The position numbers were made by a program, and so were the translations under genes. The notes beneath the pieces are model-generated. The model did no database searches and was not told the origin of the DNA. It saw nothing but the letters and a program-made list of their open reading frames with translations. Positions 57,198-64,000 of a stretch of DNA of 64,000 bases are shown here, in pieces. Location of the stretch: contig CAYFKR010000014.1 in the NCBI GenBank assembly GCA_964343835.1, positions 1 through 64,000 on the forward strand, in the 5' to 3' direction. The first letter of the stretch is position 1, and every line of letters begins with the position of its first letter. This DNA is from CALEMW01 sp964343835. GTDB taxonomy: Bacteria; Krumholzibacteriota; Krumholzibacteriia; LZORAL124-64-63.

Positions 57198-59471
57198 TCA
57201 GGCTCCCTGAAGGATGGTCCGGGCGACGACGGCCTGGCCCAGGGCCAGCCCCCCGTCGTTGGGCGACAGCGCCACGGGACGGTGCACGGTGAGGCCGGCG
57301 GCGGTCAACCCCTCGGTGACCAGGGCCAGCAGGATCTCGTTCTGGAAGGAGCCGCCGCCGAGGACGGCGCGGTCGAGGCCGCGGGTGCGGGCGGCGGCCG
57401 CCGCTGCGTCGACGATCAGGTCCGCCAAAGAGCGGTGGAAACGGGCGGAGATGGCGGAGGCCGGGACGCCGCCTGCCACGGCCTCGGCAACGGCGCGGAC
57501 GAGGTGCAGCGTCGGGATGGCCGCATCGCCGGGCTCTACGGGCCAGGGGACGGCGGCTCGGGCTTCCTCGACGGTCGTCAGCGCCGTGAACTCCACGGCG
57601 GCCTGGGCCTCGTAACCCACCACGCCCCAGCGCCCGGTCAGCGCCGCAACGGCGTCGAAGAGGCGGCCGCAGCTGCTGGTGCGGGGGCAGTTCAGGTCGC
57701 GGGCGATCATCTCGAGGACGGCGTCGGCGGGGTGGTCGGCCTGGAAGGGGAGGGCCGGGGGAGCGCCGTCGAAGGCGGTGTGCAGGGCGCCGATCGCCGT
57801 GCGCCACGGTTCGCGGACGGCGGCGTCGCCGCCGGGCAGGGGGAGGAGCTCCAGGTGGGCGGCGCGCTCGTATGCCGCGGCGTCACCAGCGAGGACCTCA
57901 CCGCCCCAGATGGTGCCGTCGTCGCCGTAGCCGGTGCCGTCCAGGATCACGCCGAGGGCCGGGTCGTCGAGGCCGTGTTCGGCCATGGTCGCCACCATGT
58001 GGGCGTGGTGGTGCTGGACCTCGATGAGCGGCAGGCCGCGGGCGGCGGCCGTCTCCCGCGCCCAGCGCGACGACAAATAGCCCGGGTGGCGATCACAGGC
58101 CAGGACCTCCGGCTCGCATTCCAGCAGGGTGCCCAGGGTGCGGACCGTCTCGGTGAAGAAGTCGTGGGTGGGCAGGTTCTCCAGGTCGCCCACGTGGGGC
58201 GAGAGGAAGCAGCGGTCCTCCTTCAGCAGGCCCACGGCGTTCTTGAGCTCGGCGCCGGCGGCGAGGACGGGCGGGCCGTCGGCGCCGGGGCCGTGGACCA
58301 GGACCGGCAGGGGGGCGTAGCCGCGGCTGCGGCGGAAGAACAGCGGTCCGTCCGGCAGGACCTGCAGGACCGAGTCGTCGGCGCGGCGCAGGATGGGGCG
58401 GTCGTGGAGCAGCAGGGCGTCGGCGATGTCGCCGAGGCGTCGGCGTGCGTCGGCGTCGTCCAGGCAGATGGGCTCGTCGCCGGCGTTGCCGCTGGTCATC
58501 ACGAGGGAACGGATTCCGTGGGGCGCCAGGGCATCCATCAGCAGGTGATGGAGGGGCGTGTAGGGCAGCATGACGCCGAGGCGACGGTGGCCGGGGGCGA
58601 CGGCGTCGGCGATGGGGGCATCGTCGCGTCGTTCGAGCAGCACGATGGGGGACTGGGGGGAGGTCAGGGCGGCGACCTCCGTCTCCGCGGGTGCGGTGAT
58701 TTCCCGCACGGCGTCCAGGCCCGCCGCCATCAGCGCCAGGGGCTTGGACTCGCGGCGCTTGCGTTCGCGGAGGCGGAGGACGGCGGTCTGGTCGTCGGCG
58801 CGGACGGCCAGGTGAAAGCCGCCGAGGCCTTTGAGGGCGAGGATCCCGCCACGGGAGAGCAGATCGACAGCGGCGGCCAGGGCGTCGCCGCTGCCATCCC
58901 CCTCGAATGAGAGCCGAGGCCCGCACTCGGGACACGCATTCGGCTGCGCATGAAACCGTCGGTCCCGCGGGTTCTCATACTCGGACCTGCACGCCTCGCA
59001 CATCTCGAACCCCGCCATGGACGTGAACGGCCGGTCGTACGGGATGCGGTCGATGATGGTCCAGCGGGGCCCGCAGTTGGTGCAGTTGGTGAACGGGTAG
59101 CCGTAGCGCCGGTCGTCGGGATCGCGGATCTCGCGCAGGCAGTCGGCGCACGTGGTCGTGTCGGCGGGGACCAGGGTGGAGGTGCCGGGGGAGTCCTCGC
59201 TGGCGCGGATCGAGAAACCGGTGCCGCCGGTCGTCGGGATGACCGTCTCGACCACCGACACGATCCGGCTCAGGGGCGGCGGGGTGTCTTCCAGGCGTTG
59301 CCGGAAACGATCGAGGTCTGCGGGTGCGCCCTCCACCTCCACGAACACCCCGGCGCTGGAGTTGGTCACCCAGCCGCTCAGCCCCAGGGACTCGGCCAGG
59401 TTGAACACGAAGGGTCGGAACCCCACGCCCTGCACCACGCCGTCCACATGGTAGCGGCGGCGCTCCGTCAT
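57198..59471 (-). CDS. hypF: Carbamoyltransferase HypF
   Basis: 757 residues. Activates carbamoyl phosphate and transfers the carbamoyl group to HypE. Domains in order: acylphosphatase (VDGVVQGVGFRPFVF), two zinc fingers (CADCLREIRDPDDR...NCTNCGP and CEACRSEYENPRDR...ACPECGP), YrdC-like (ILALKGLGGFHLAVRAD), and Kae1-like C-terminus with VQHHHAHMVATMAEH and GVILDGTGYGDDGTIWGGE. Start at 59471 is the Met before TERRRYHVDG; one base separates it from hypB. Some 20 upstream in-frame codons run into hypB. Confidence 0.95.
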   Translation of the reverse strand: MTERRRYHVDGVVQGVGFRPFVFNLAESLGLSGWVTNSSAGVFVEVEGAPADLDRFRQRLEDTPPPLSRIVSVVETVIPTTGGTGFSIRASEDSPGTSTLVPADTTTCADCLREIRDPDDRRYGYPFTNCTNCGPRWTIIDRIPYDRPFTSMAGFEMCEACRSEYENPRDRRFHAQPNACPECGPRLSFEGDGSGDALAAAVDLLSRGGILALKGLGGFHLAVRADDQTAVLRLRERKRRESKPLALMAAGLDAVREITAPAETEVAALTSPQSPIVLLERRDDAPIADAVAPGHRRLGVMLPYTPLHHLLMDALAPHGIRSLVMTSGNAGDEPICLDDADARRRLGDIADALLLHDRPILRRADDSVLQVLPDGPLFFRRSRGYAPLPVLVHGPGADGPPVLAAGAELKNAVGLLKEDRCFLSPHVGDLENLPTHDFFTETVRTLGTLLECEPEVLACDRHPGYLSSRWARETAAARGLPLIEVQHHHAHMVATMAEHGLDDPALGVILDGTGYGDDGTIWGGEVLAGDAAAYERAAHLELLPLPGGDAAVREPWRTAIGALHTAFDGAPPALPFQADHPADAVLEMIARDLNCPRTSSCGRLFDAVAALTGRWGVVGYEAQAAVEFTALTTVEEARAAVPWPVEPGDAAIPTLHLVRAVAEAVAGGVPASAISARFHRSLADLIVDAAAAAARTRGLDRAVLGGGSFQNEILLALVTEGLTAAGLTVHRPVALSPNDGGLALGQAVVARTILQGA

Positions 59472-59472
59472 C

Positions 59473-60240
59473 TCAGCTCCCGAGGGCGGCCCGACGCGAG
59501 CGCAGCCACCCGTACCAGGCGTCCATGCCCTCACCCGTGGTGGCGGACACGCGCAGGAACTCCAGGTTCGGGTTCACCGCGCGGGCGTGGGCCTCGCAGG
59601 CGTCCACGTCGAAGTCCACGTAGGGCAGCAGGTCGATCTTGTTGATGATGCACAGGTCCGACGCCGCGAACATGGTGGGGTACTTCTGCGGCTTGTCGGC
59701 CCCCTCGGTGACGCTGATGATCACGACCTTCGCCGCCTCGCCCAGGTCGAACAGGGCGGGACAGACCAGGTTGCCCACGTTCTCGATCATGAGCACGCCG
59801 CCGTCCTTCGGGTCGAGCTGGTGGACGGCGCGGTGGATCATCTCCGCGTCCAGGTGGCAGCCGTGCCCCGTGTTCACCTGCAGCACCGGCGCGCCGGTGG
59901 CCGCGATGCGGTCGGCGTCGTTCAGGGTCTGCTGGTCGCCCTCGATCACCGTCACCGGCGGGTCGCCGTCCAGGTCGCGGATGGTACGTTCCAGCAACGA
60001 GGTCTTGCCGCTCCCCGGCGACGACACCAGGTTCAGCGCCAGCAGACCGAGCTTCTCGAACCAGCCGCGGTTACGGACGGCCGTGGCGTCATTTCGGGCC
60101 AGCAGGTCCTGCTCCACCTCGATGGTGCGCGAGCCGTGATCGTGCTCATGGTGATGATGGTGATCGTGCTCGTGCCCCTCGCCGGGCCGACGGAACGTCA
60201 CCGCATCGGCGGGCTGGCTGCATCCACAGGTGTCGCACAT
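59473..60240 (-). CDS. hypB: Nickel-incorporation GTPase HypB
   Basis: 255 residues. GTPase that with HypA delivers nickel. The N-terminal CDTCGC motif binds Ni with high affinity, followed by a His-rich stretch HEHDHHHHHEHDH for nickel storage. P-loop SSPGSGKTSLLE, then IEGDQQTLNDADRI, NTGHGCHLDAEMI and INKIDLLPYVDFD. Start at 60240 just before MCDTCGC; spacing of eleven bases from hypA. The His-rich tract indicates a nickel-buffering form. Confidence 0.95.
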   Translation of the reverse strand: MCDTCGCSQPADAVTFRRPGEGHEHDHHHHHEHDHGSRTIEVEQDLLARNDATAVRNRGWFEKLGLLALNLVSSPGSGKTSLLERTIRDLDGDPPVTVIEGDQQTLNDADRIAATGAPVLQVNTGHGCHLDAEMIHRAVHQLDPKDGGVLMIENVGNLVCPALFDLGEAAKVVIISVTEGADKPQKYPTMFAASDLCIINKIDLLPYVDFDVDACEAHARAVNPNLEFLRVSATTGEGMDAWYGWLRSRRAALGS

Positions 60241-60251
60241 GACCGTCTCCT

Positions 60252-60590
60252 TCAGTCCACGTTCAGGGAGCGCAACCGTAGCTCCCGCCCCCGCACGATC
60301 TCCAACGCCCCGGAGCAATCAGGGCAGAGCGCCACGAAGAAATCCACCTCGGCCTCGGTGCCGCAGGCGCCGCAGTGCCCGAGTCCGGCGATGCGTTCGA
60401 CGACCAGTTCGGCCTCCGCGCACACCGTACCCTTCCGTGCCGATTCGTAACAGAACTCCAGCGCGTCGATCTCCACTCCGGCGAGCGTTCCGATCTCCAC
60501 ATCAAGCCGGTTGATCCGCTCAGAACCCGCCGCATTCGCCTGTTTCTCGGCGATTTCAATGAGGCTCACGGCAATCGACATCTCGTGCAT
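60252..60590 (-). CDS. hypA: Nickel metallochaperone HypA
   Basis: 112 residues. MHEMSIAVSLIEIAEKQA is the HypA start with the nickel-binding His2. The zinc site is two CxxC pairs (HCGACGTE and CPDCSGA). Start at 60590 follows GGAGGGCG. First gene of the hypABFCDE operon, transcribed leftward from a promoter inside the duplicated leader at 60608-60635. Its divergent partner is an aminotransferase. Confidence 0.95.
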   Translation of the reverse strand: MHEMSIAVSLIEIAEKQANAAGSERINRLDVEIGTLAGVEIDALEFCYESARKGTVCAEAELVVERIAGLGHCGACGTEAEVDFFVALCPDCSGALEIVRGRELRLRSLNVD

Positions 60591-60607
60591 TACGCCCTCC
60601 TGTGAAC

Positions 60608-60635
60608 AAGATAACACCCGAAGAACGCGGAACAA
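60608..60635 (-). promoter_or_regulatory. Promoter of hyp operon
   Basis: Minus strand: -35 TTGTTC (60630-60635), 16-bp spacer, -10 TATCTT (60608-60613). The same region is repeated in inverted orientation before the aminotransferase gene, where the -35-like TTGTCC survives but no clear -10 follows. Confidence 0.5.
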
Positions 60636-60651
60636 GAACTCGTCGGTGGAT

Positions 60652-60802
60652 GGGGATGGAAGGCGATAGGGGGCTCCCGGCGGGGACGCGACCCCGGGGC
60701 CTCCTGCCCCGGGGCCGCTCGGCCTTCCGGGCTTCCGGACCTCCTTGTCCTCCCGGCCCTCCAGGACGCCCCGCCGGGAGCCCCCTATCGCCTTCCATCC
60801 CC
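60652..60802. repeat. Perfect 34-bp inverted repeat within an inverted leader duplication
   Basis: Arms at 60652-60685 and 60769-60802 are perfectly complementary (34 bases; core GATAGGGGGCTCCCGGCGGG). The 83-base centre contains CCCCGGGGC-CTCCT-GCCCCGGGG. Outside the arms the two leaders remain similar: read toward each start codon, 33 of 42 bases match without gaps through AGGAGG. Confidence 0.9.
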
Positions 60803-60865
60803 TTGCATCGGCCGGGGTCTTGTCCCACGTTTGTCGGGTATCACCATGCTCTCAGGAGGCACGTC

Positions 60866-62191
60866 ATGCCCAGGATGTCGAAGCTGTTCGAGTCGCGGAA
60901 GCCGTCGGTCATCAGGATGGCCCAGCTCAAGTTCGAGGAACGGAACGACGGGACCGAGGCCATCAACGTGGCGATTGGGAACATTCCGTTGCCGATGTAT
61001 CCGGCGATGATCGACCGACTGCACAACCTCGAAGCCGAAGGCAGCCCCTTCGAGAAGGGCGTGGTGAAGTACTCGTCCACGACCGGCAGCCCCGAGTGCG
61101 TGGACGCCTTCCTGAACGTGATCGCCAGCAGCGGGTTCGACACGTCCAAGCTTCACGGGCACATCACCGATGGCGGCAGCCAGGCCATGGAACTGATCAT
61201 CGCCGGTGTGTGCGGTGATGCGGGTACGGACGACGACCCCCTGATGCTCATCGATGCCGCCTACACCAACTACAAGACTCTCTGCGAGCGCCTGGGGCGG
61301 GCCACCTGCTCTATCCAGCGCACGCTGGGGGACGACGGGCGGTTCTCGCTGCCGGACACGGAGGAGATCGAGCGGGTGATCGAGGCCGAGCGCCCGAACG
61401 CCCTGATCGTGATTCCCTTCGACAATCCGACGGGGCAGTACTACGACAAGGCGGCCATGATCGAGCTGGCGCGCCTGGCCGTGAAGCACGACCTGTGGCT
61501 GGTCAGCGACGAGGCCTACCGCGAGCTCTACTACACCGGCGGCGAGTGTACGAGCATCTGGGGCGTGACCGACGCCGACGTGCCCGGCATCGAGGGGCGG
61601 CGCGTGTCCATCGAGACCACGTCGAAGGTTTGGAACGCCTGTGGGCTGCGCATCGGGGCCATCGTCACCGACAACCCGGACTTCCATCGCCAGGCCGTGG
61701 CCGAGCACACGGTGAGCCTGTGCAGCAGCGTGATCGGGCAGTGGATCTTCGGTGCCGTGGCCCACGAGTCCCACGACGACCTCCGCGCCTGGTACGCGCA
61801 GCAGCGCGAGTACTACAAGGGCATGCTCTTCGACTTCACCTCGAACATGAAGGCGGCGTTGCCGGGCGTGATCGTCTCCAGTCCAGACGCGGCTCTCTAC
61901 TCCGTGATCGATGTGAAAAACTGCGTGGCCGACGGTTTCGACGCCCTCGAGTTCGTGCTGTGGTGCGCGCAGGAGGGGTCGGTGGACGTGGACGGCCGGG
62001 CCATGACGGTGCTCACCGCTCCCATGGGCGGCTTCTACAGCGTTCCCGACGGAGCGCCGAACCCGGGCCGCACTCAGATGCGCCTAGCCTATGTGGAATC
62101 GCCCGAGCGCATGGCCGTGATCCCCGGCATCCTGGCGGACCTGCTGAAGGCCTACGAGGCGCAGCGGGCGGGGGCGGCGGCAGGCGCCTGA
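60866..62191 (+). CDS. PLP-dependent aminotransferase, class I/II
   Basis: 441 residues, fold type I. The PLP lysine is in SIETTSKVWNACGLRIGAI (the S-x-S-K-x5-G-x-R-x-G pattern, with Thr for the first Ser). ALIVIPFDNPTGQYYD is the NPTG motif, LWLVSDEAYRELYY the Asp/Tyr pair that binds the pyridine N and O3, and RTQMRLAY the substrate-carboxylate Arg. The N-terminus INVAIGNIPLPMYPAMIDRL is family-like. Substrate cannot be read from sequence; aspartate or aromatic/branched amino acids are candidates. The start at 60866 follows CAGGAGG; the open frame extends upstream through the repeat but that part reads as low-complexity shadow. Confidence 0.88.
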   Translation: MPRMSKLFESRKPSVIRMAQLKFEERNDGTEAINVAIGNIPLPMYPAMIDRLHNLEAEGSPFEKGVVKYSSTTGSPECVDAFLNVIASSGFDTSKLHGHITDGGSQAMELIIAGVCGDAGTDDDPLMLIDAAYTNYKTLCERLGRATCSIQRTLGDDGRFSLPDTEEIERVIEAERPNALIVIPFDNPTGQYYDKAAMIELARLAVKHDLWLVSDEAYRELYYTGGECTSIWGVTDADVPGIEGRRVSIETTSKVWNACGLRIGAIVTDNPDFHRQAVAEHTVSLCSSVIGQWIFGAVAHESHDDLRAWYAQQREYYKGMLFDFTSNMKAALPGVIVSSPDAALYSVIDVKNCVADGFDALEFVLWCAQEGSVDVDGRAMTVLTAPMGGFYSVPDGAPNPGRTQMRLAYVESPERMAVIPGILADLLKAYEAQRAGAAAGA

Positions 62192-62213
62192 TCGCGCGTT
62201 GGAAGGCAAGGAG

Positions 62214-62242
62214 AGAGGGGGAGCCCGGTGGGCTCCCCCTCG
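62214..62242. terminator. Bidirectional terminator
   Basis: Eleven-bp stem AGGGGGAGCCC (62216-62226) / GGGCTCCCCCT (62230-62240) between the convergent aminotransferase and porin genes. Confidence 0.75.
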
Positions 62243-62264
62243 TCGTATCGTGCGGTGTCTGCGG

Positions 62265-63392
62265 TTAGAACTTCGTCTGCCACTGCACCACCCAGCCGTC
62301 GTCCATCATGCCGGCCAGGCCGTTGAAGGGCACGTCGGCGTCCACGCCGTCGCCGCCCACCAGCACGTAGTTCAGCTGGATGCGGTGGGCCTGCTTGGCG
62401 TTGTGGGAACCGCCGAGCGGGGAGATGTAGAGGTTCACGCCCAGGTACGTGTTCGTGAGCTCGGTCTCGGTGCCGCCGCGCTCCGCCTTGGCGTTGTAGT
62501 GCTTCACCACGAGCTCGGTCTTGGGGGAGACGAACCGGCAGGCGGTGCCCACCAGGCAGGTCTGGTCCCAGCCGTCCTCGCCCTTGATGGTGCTGCCGGC
62601 CACGTACTCGAACTTGATGTTGGTCAGGCCCTCGCCGAAGGTCGAGGCGAAGCCGAAGTCCATGACCTCGTAGTCGCCCGTGTCCACGCCGCCGGCCTGC
62701 TCCGACACGCCGTAGCCGAACTCCATGTGGAGGGGCCAGCCGCGGTCGAAGTGCACGCGACCCGCGTAGGCGTTGGCGGCGCCGAGCTGGGAGGCGTCCC
62801 AGGTCACGGCGGCGCTGCGGCCGGCGGGGTTGAACAGGCCCACGTCGTAGCCGAAGCCGTCGGCGGGCTGCTTCTCGATGCCCACCTCGTCGCCGTTCCA
62901 GGGCTTGGACTCGCCGGTGCCGCCGATGTTGCGGCCGCTGACCATGAAGCCGAAGTCGCGCTCCAGCACCAGGCCCTTGTCCATCTTGCTGCGGCCCGTG
63001 TTGTCCAGGTTCCAGCCCGGGATGGTGAACCCCATGCCCACGGGCGTCTTCATCATGCCCAGCTTCACGAAGCAAGCGTCGCTGTGCTTGTAGCCCACGA
63101 AGGCGTCCTTGATGAGCTTGGGCAGGCCGGCGTCGCCGGCGGTGGCGGACTGGTTGAAGTCCAGCTGGAGCTTGGAGAACCAGGGACCGCTGTAGTAGTT
63201 GGCGCCGAGGCGCAGGCGCTGGGCCGCGAAGCGGACGCGGTCGGCGTCGCCGCCGCCGCGCATCTCCACCTGGCTCAGGCCGTAGAACTTGACCTTGGCG
63301 TTCTCGCCGGCGCTCAGCTTCACGGCGCCGGAGGCGGACGTGGCCAGGAACGCGACGGCGAGGACCATCAGGATCATCTTGCGGGTCATCAT
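62265..63392 (-). CDS. Outer-membrane porin (OprP/phosphate-porin-like)
   Basis: 375 residues. It has a signal peptide (MILMVLAVAFLATSASGAV), then an N-terminal VKFYGLSQVEMRGGGD strand and a barrel of about 16 alternating strands; LGMMKTPVGMGFTIPGWN and DFGFMVSG resemble the OprP/OprO family. The last residue is Phe (VVQWQTKF), the BAM signal. Tandem ATGs (63390-63392 and 63387-63389) allow either start; the first overlaps the chemotaxis receptor's stop by four bases (ATGA), suggesting co-translation. AAGGAG precedes. Substrate unknown. Confidence 0.8.
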   Translation of the reverse strand: MMTRKMILMVLAVAFLATSASGAVKLSAGENAKVKFYGLSQVEMRGGGDADRVRFAAQRLRLGANYYSGPWFSKLQLDFNQSATAGDAGLPKLIKDAFVGYKHSDACFVKLGMMKTPVGMGFTIPGWNLDNTGRSKMDKGLVLERDFGFMVSGRNIGGTGESKPWNGDEVGIEKQPADGFGYDVGLFNPAGRSAAVTWDASQLGAANAYAGRVHFDRGWPLHMEFGYGVSEQAGGVDTGDYEVMDFGFASTFGEGLTNIKFEYVAGSTIKGEDGWDQTCLVGTACRFVSPKTELVVKHYNAKAERGGTETELTNTYLGVNLYISPLGGSHNAKQAHRIQLNYVLVGGDGVDADVPFNGLAGMMDDGWVVQWQTKF

Positions 63393-64000
63393 CGGACTCC
63401 TTCGGTTTCGCGGTGAACGACGTCACGGCCGGTGACCATGGCCGTGAGTTCCTCCGCGACCTCGTTGATCTTCCGCGACTGGTTGTGGAGGTCGCCCGCC
63501 GCGGCGGCCGTTTCCTCGCTCATGGCTGCGTTGGCCTGGGTCTCCTTGTCGAGGGTCTCCACGGCCGTGTTGATCTGGGCGATTCCGCTGGCTTGCTGGC
63601 GGCTGGCCTCGTCCACGCGCGCCGCCAGGTCGCTCACGCCGGACACGTGGTCGGCGATGAGCTGCAGGGCCTCGCTGACCTGGGCGGCCACCTCCACGCC
63701 TTCCTCGGCGTTGCTCACCGATTCGGTGATCAGGCGCGACGTGTCGCCGGCGGCGGCGGCGCTGCGCTGGGCGAGGGCCCGCACTTCTTCGGCCACCACG
63801 GCGAATCCCTTGCCGGCGTCGCCCGCTCGGGCGGCCTCCACCGCCGCGTTCAGGGCCAGCAGGTTGGTCTGGAAGGCGATCTCGTCGATGGACTGGAGGA
63901 TCGACGCCGTCTCGTCGGCGGACGAGCGGATCCTGGCGATGCTCTCGCCCATGCGGGACATGGCGTCCTGGCCGCGGCGGGCCACGTCGCTGGCTTCGCC
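63389..64000 (-). CDS. Methyl-accepting chemotaxis protein, C-terminal part (5' end off window)
   Basis: 204 residues of the cytoplasmic signalling domain; the frame stays open to the right edge, so the sensor and membrane parts are missing. The hairpin tip that contacts CheA/CheW is clear: IDEIAFQTNLLALNAAVEAA and GKGFAVVAEEVRALAQRSA. Methylation-region helices follow (QASGIAQINTAVETLDKETQ). The C-terminus is short (VTGRDVVHRETEGVR) with no CheR/CheB pentapeptide. Its stop overlaps the porin start, an odd pairing that suggests the receptor may sense what the porin admits. Confidence 0.95.
   Translation of the reverse strand, partial: GEASDVARRGQDAMSRMGESIARIRSSADETASILQSIDEIAFQTNLLALNAAVEAARAGDAGKGFAVVAEEVRALAQRSAAAAGDTSRLITESVSNAEEGVEVAAQVSEALQLIADHVSGVSDLAARVDEASRQQASGIAQINTAVETLDKETQANAAMSEETAAAAGDLHNQSRKINEVAEELTAMVTGRDVVHRETEGVR

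Noticed and set aside
60652..60802. CRISPR-like repeat
   Set aside because: There are only two arms in inverted orientation and no regular direct repeat-spacer array.
60602..60865. N-terminal extension of the aminotransferase through the inverted repeat
   Set aside because: It reads as low-complexity Pro/Arg/Gly caused by the repeat; the ATG at 60866 has CAGGAGG and matches the family start.

Overview
This is a 64-kb, GC-rich, densely coded piece of a bacterial chromosome. A run of ten Ns at 27669-27678 shows it is a scaffolded draft, probably metagenome-derived. Both ends cut genes: a class II ribonucleotide reductase on the left and a chemotaxis receptor on the right. I see no rRNA, tRNA, CRISPR array, phage or insertion sequence. 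The gene set suggests an anaerobic or facultative, menaquinone-using, diderm heterotroph: cobalamin-dependent NrdJ, ThyX, MqnD of the futalosine pathway, two-subunit class I fumarase, a K+-dependent membrane pyrophosphatase, an NAD(P)-linked NiFe hydrogenase, outer-membrane barrels, lipoproteins and many secreted proteins. FlgD-like C-terminal domains starting NPFNP, together with the rest, point to an FCB-type or related candidate phylum (Krumholzibacteriota/Eisenbacteria-like). That placement is inference.

Layout. 1-5.7 kb: nrdJ, an outer-membrane protein, two tagged secreted proteins and a propeller protein. 5.9-13.4 kb: two POT peptide transporters around tagged secreted proteins and a KamA-family radical SAM enzyme, then a membrane protein. 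13.4-19.4 kb: arsM-arsR, an ACE-like M2 peptidase, a secreted phosphoesterase and mqnD. 19.5-22.8 kb: a TPR protein and two glycosyltransferases. 23-38.6 kb: accessory secreted proteins mixed with housekeeping genes (ADP-ribosylglycohydrolase, thyX-hutU, a C1-like peptidase, an Asp-box protein, a saccharopine-dehydrogenase-like protein). 38.7-46 kb: fumarase, a polysaccharide chain-length protein and flippase, a lipoprotein with two FKBP domains, and hppA. 46.4-53 kb: a tightly coupled operon for a four-subunit group 3b-type hydrogenase, its protease, a receiver-only response regulator, a RegB-like sensor kinase and a double-ACT protein. 53-54.8 kb: lipocalin, DUF2007-like and a truncated lipoprotein. 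54.8-60.6 kb: a complete hypABFCDE maturation operon on the minus strand. 60.9-64 kb: aminotransferase, porin and the chemotaxis receptor.

The main new signal is a short C-terminal tag. Eight signal-peptide proteins of unrelated sequence and apparently different folds (LamG, PPC-like, a four-member lineage-specific family and others) end in the same pattern: acidic patch, Phe/Trp/Met, two residues, Leu/Val-Lys-x-Leu-Phe/Tyr-Arg, stop. It looks like a sorting or anchoring signal distinct from the FlgD/NPFNP tails on three other secreted proteins, and no protein here carries both. The second candidate system is the hydrogenase operon with its built-in quinone-sensor-like two-component system and ACT-domain protein. 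Smaller oddities are a POT transporter with a ~165-residue extramembrane insert, a lipoprotein cut off exactly at NPFN beside hypE, and an inverted duplication forming the divergent hypA/aminotransferase promoter region.
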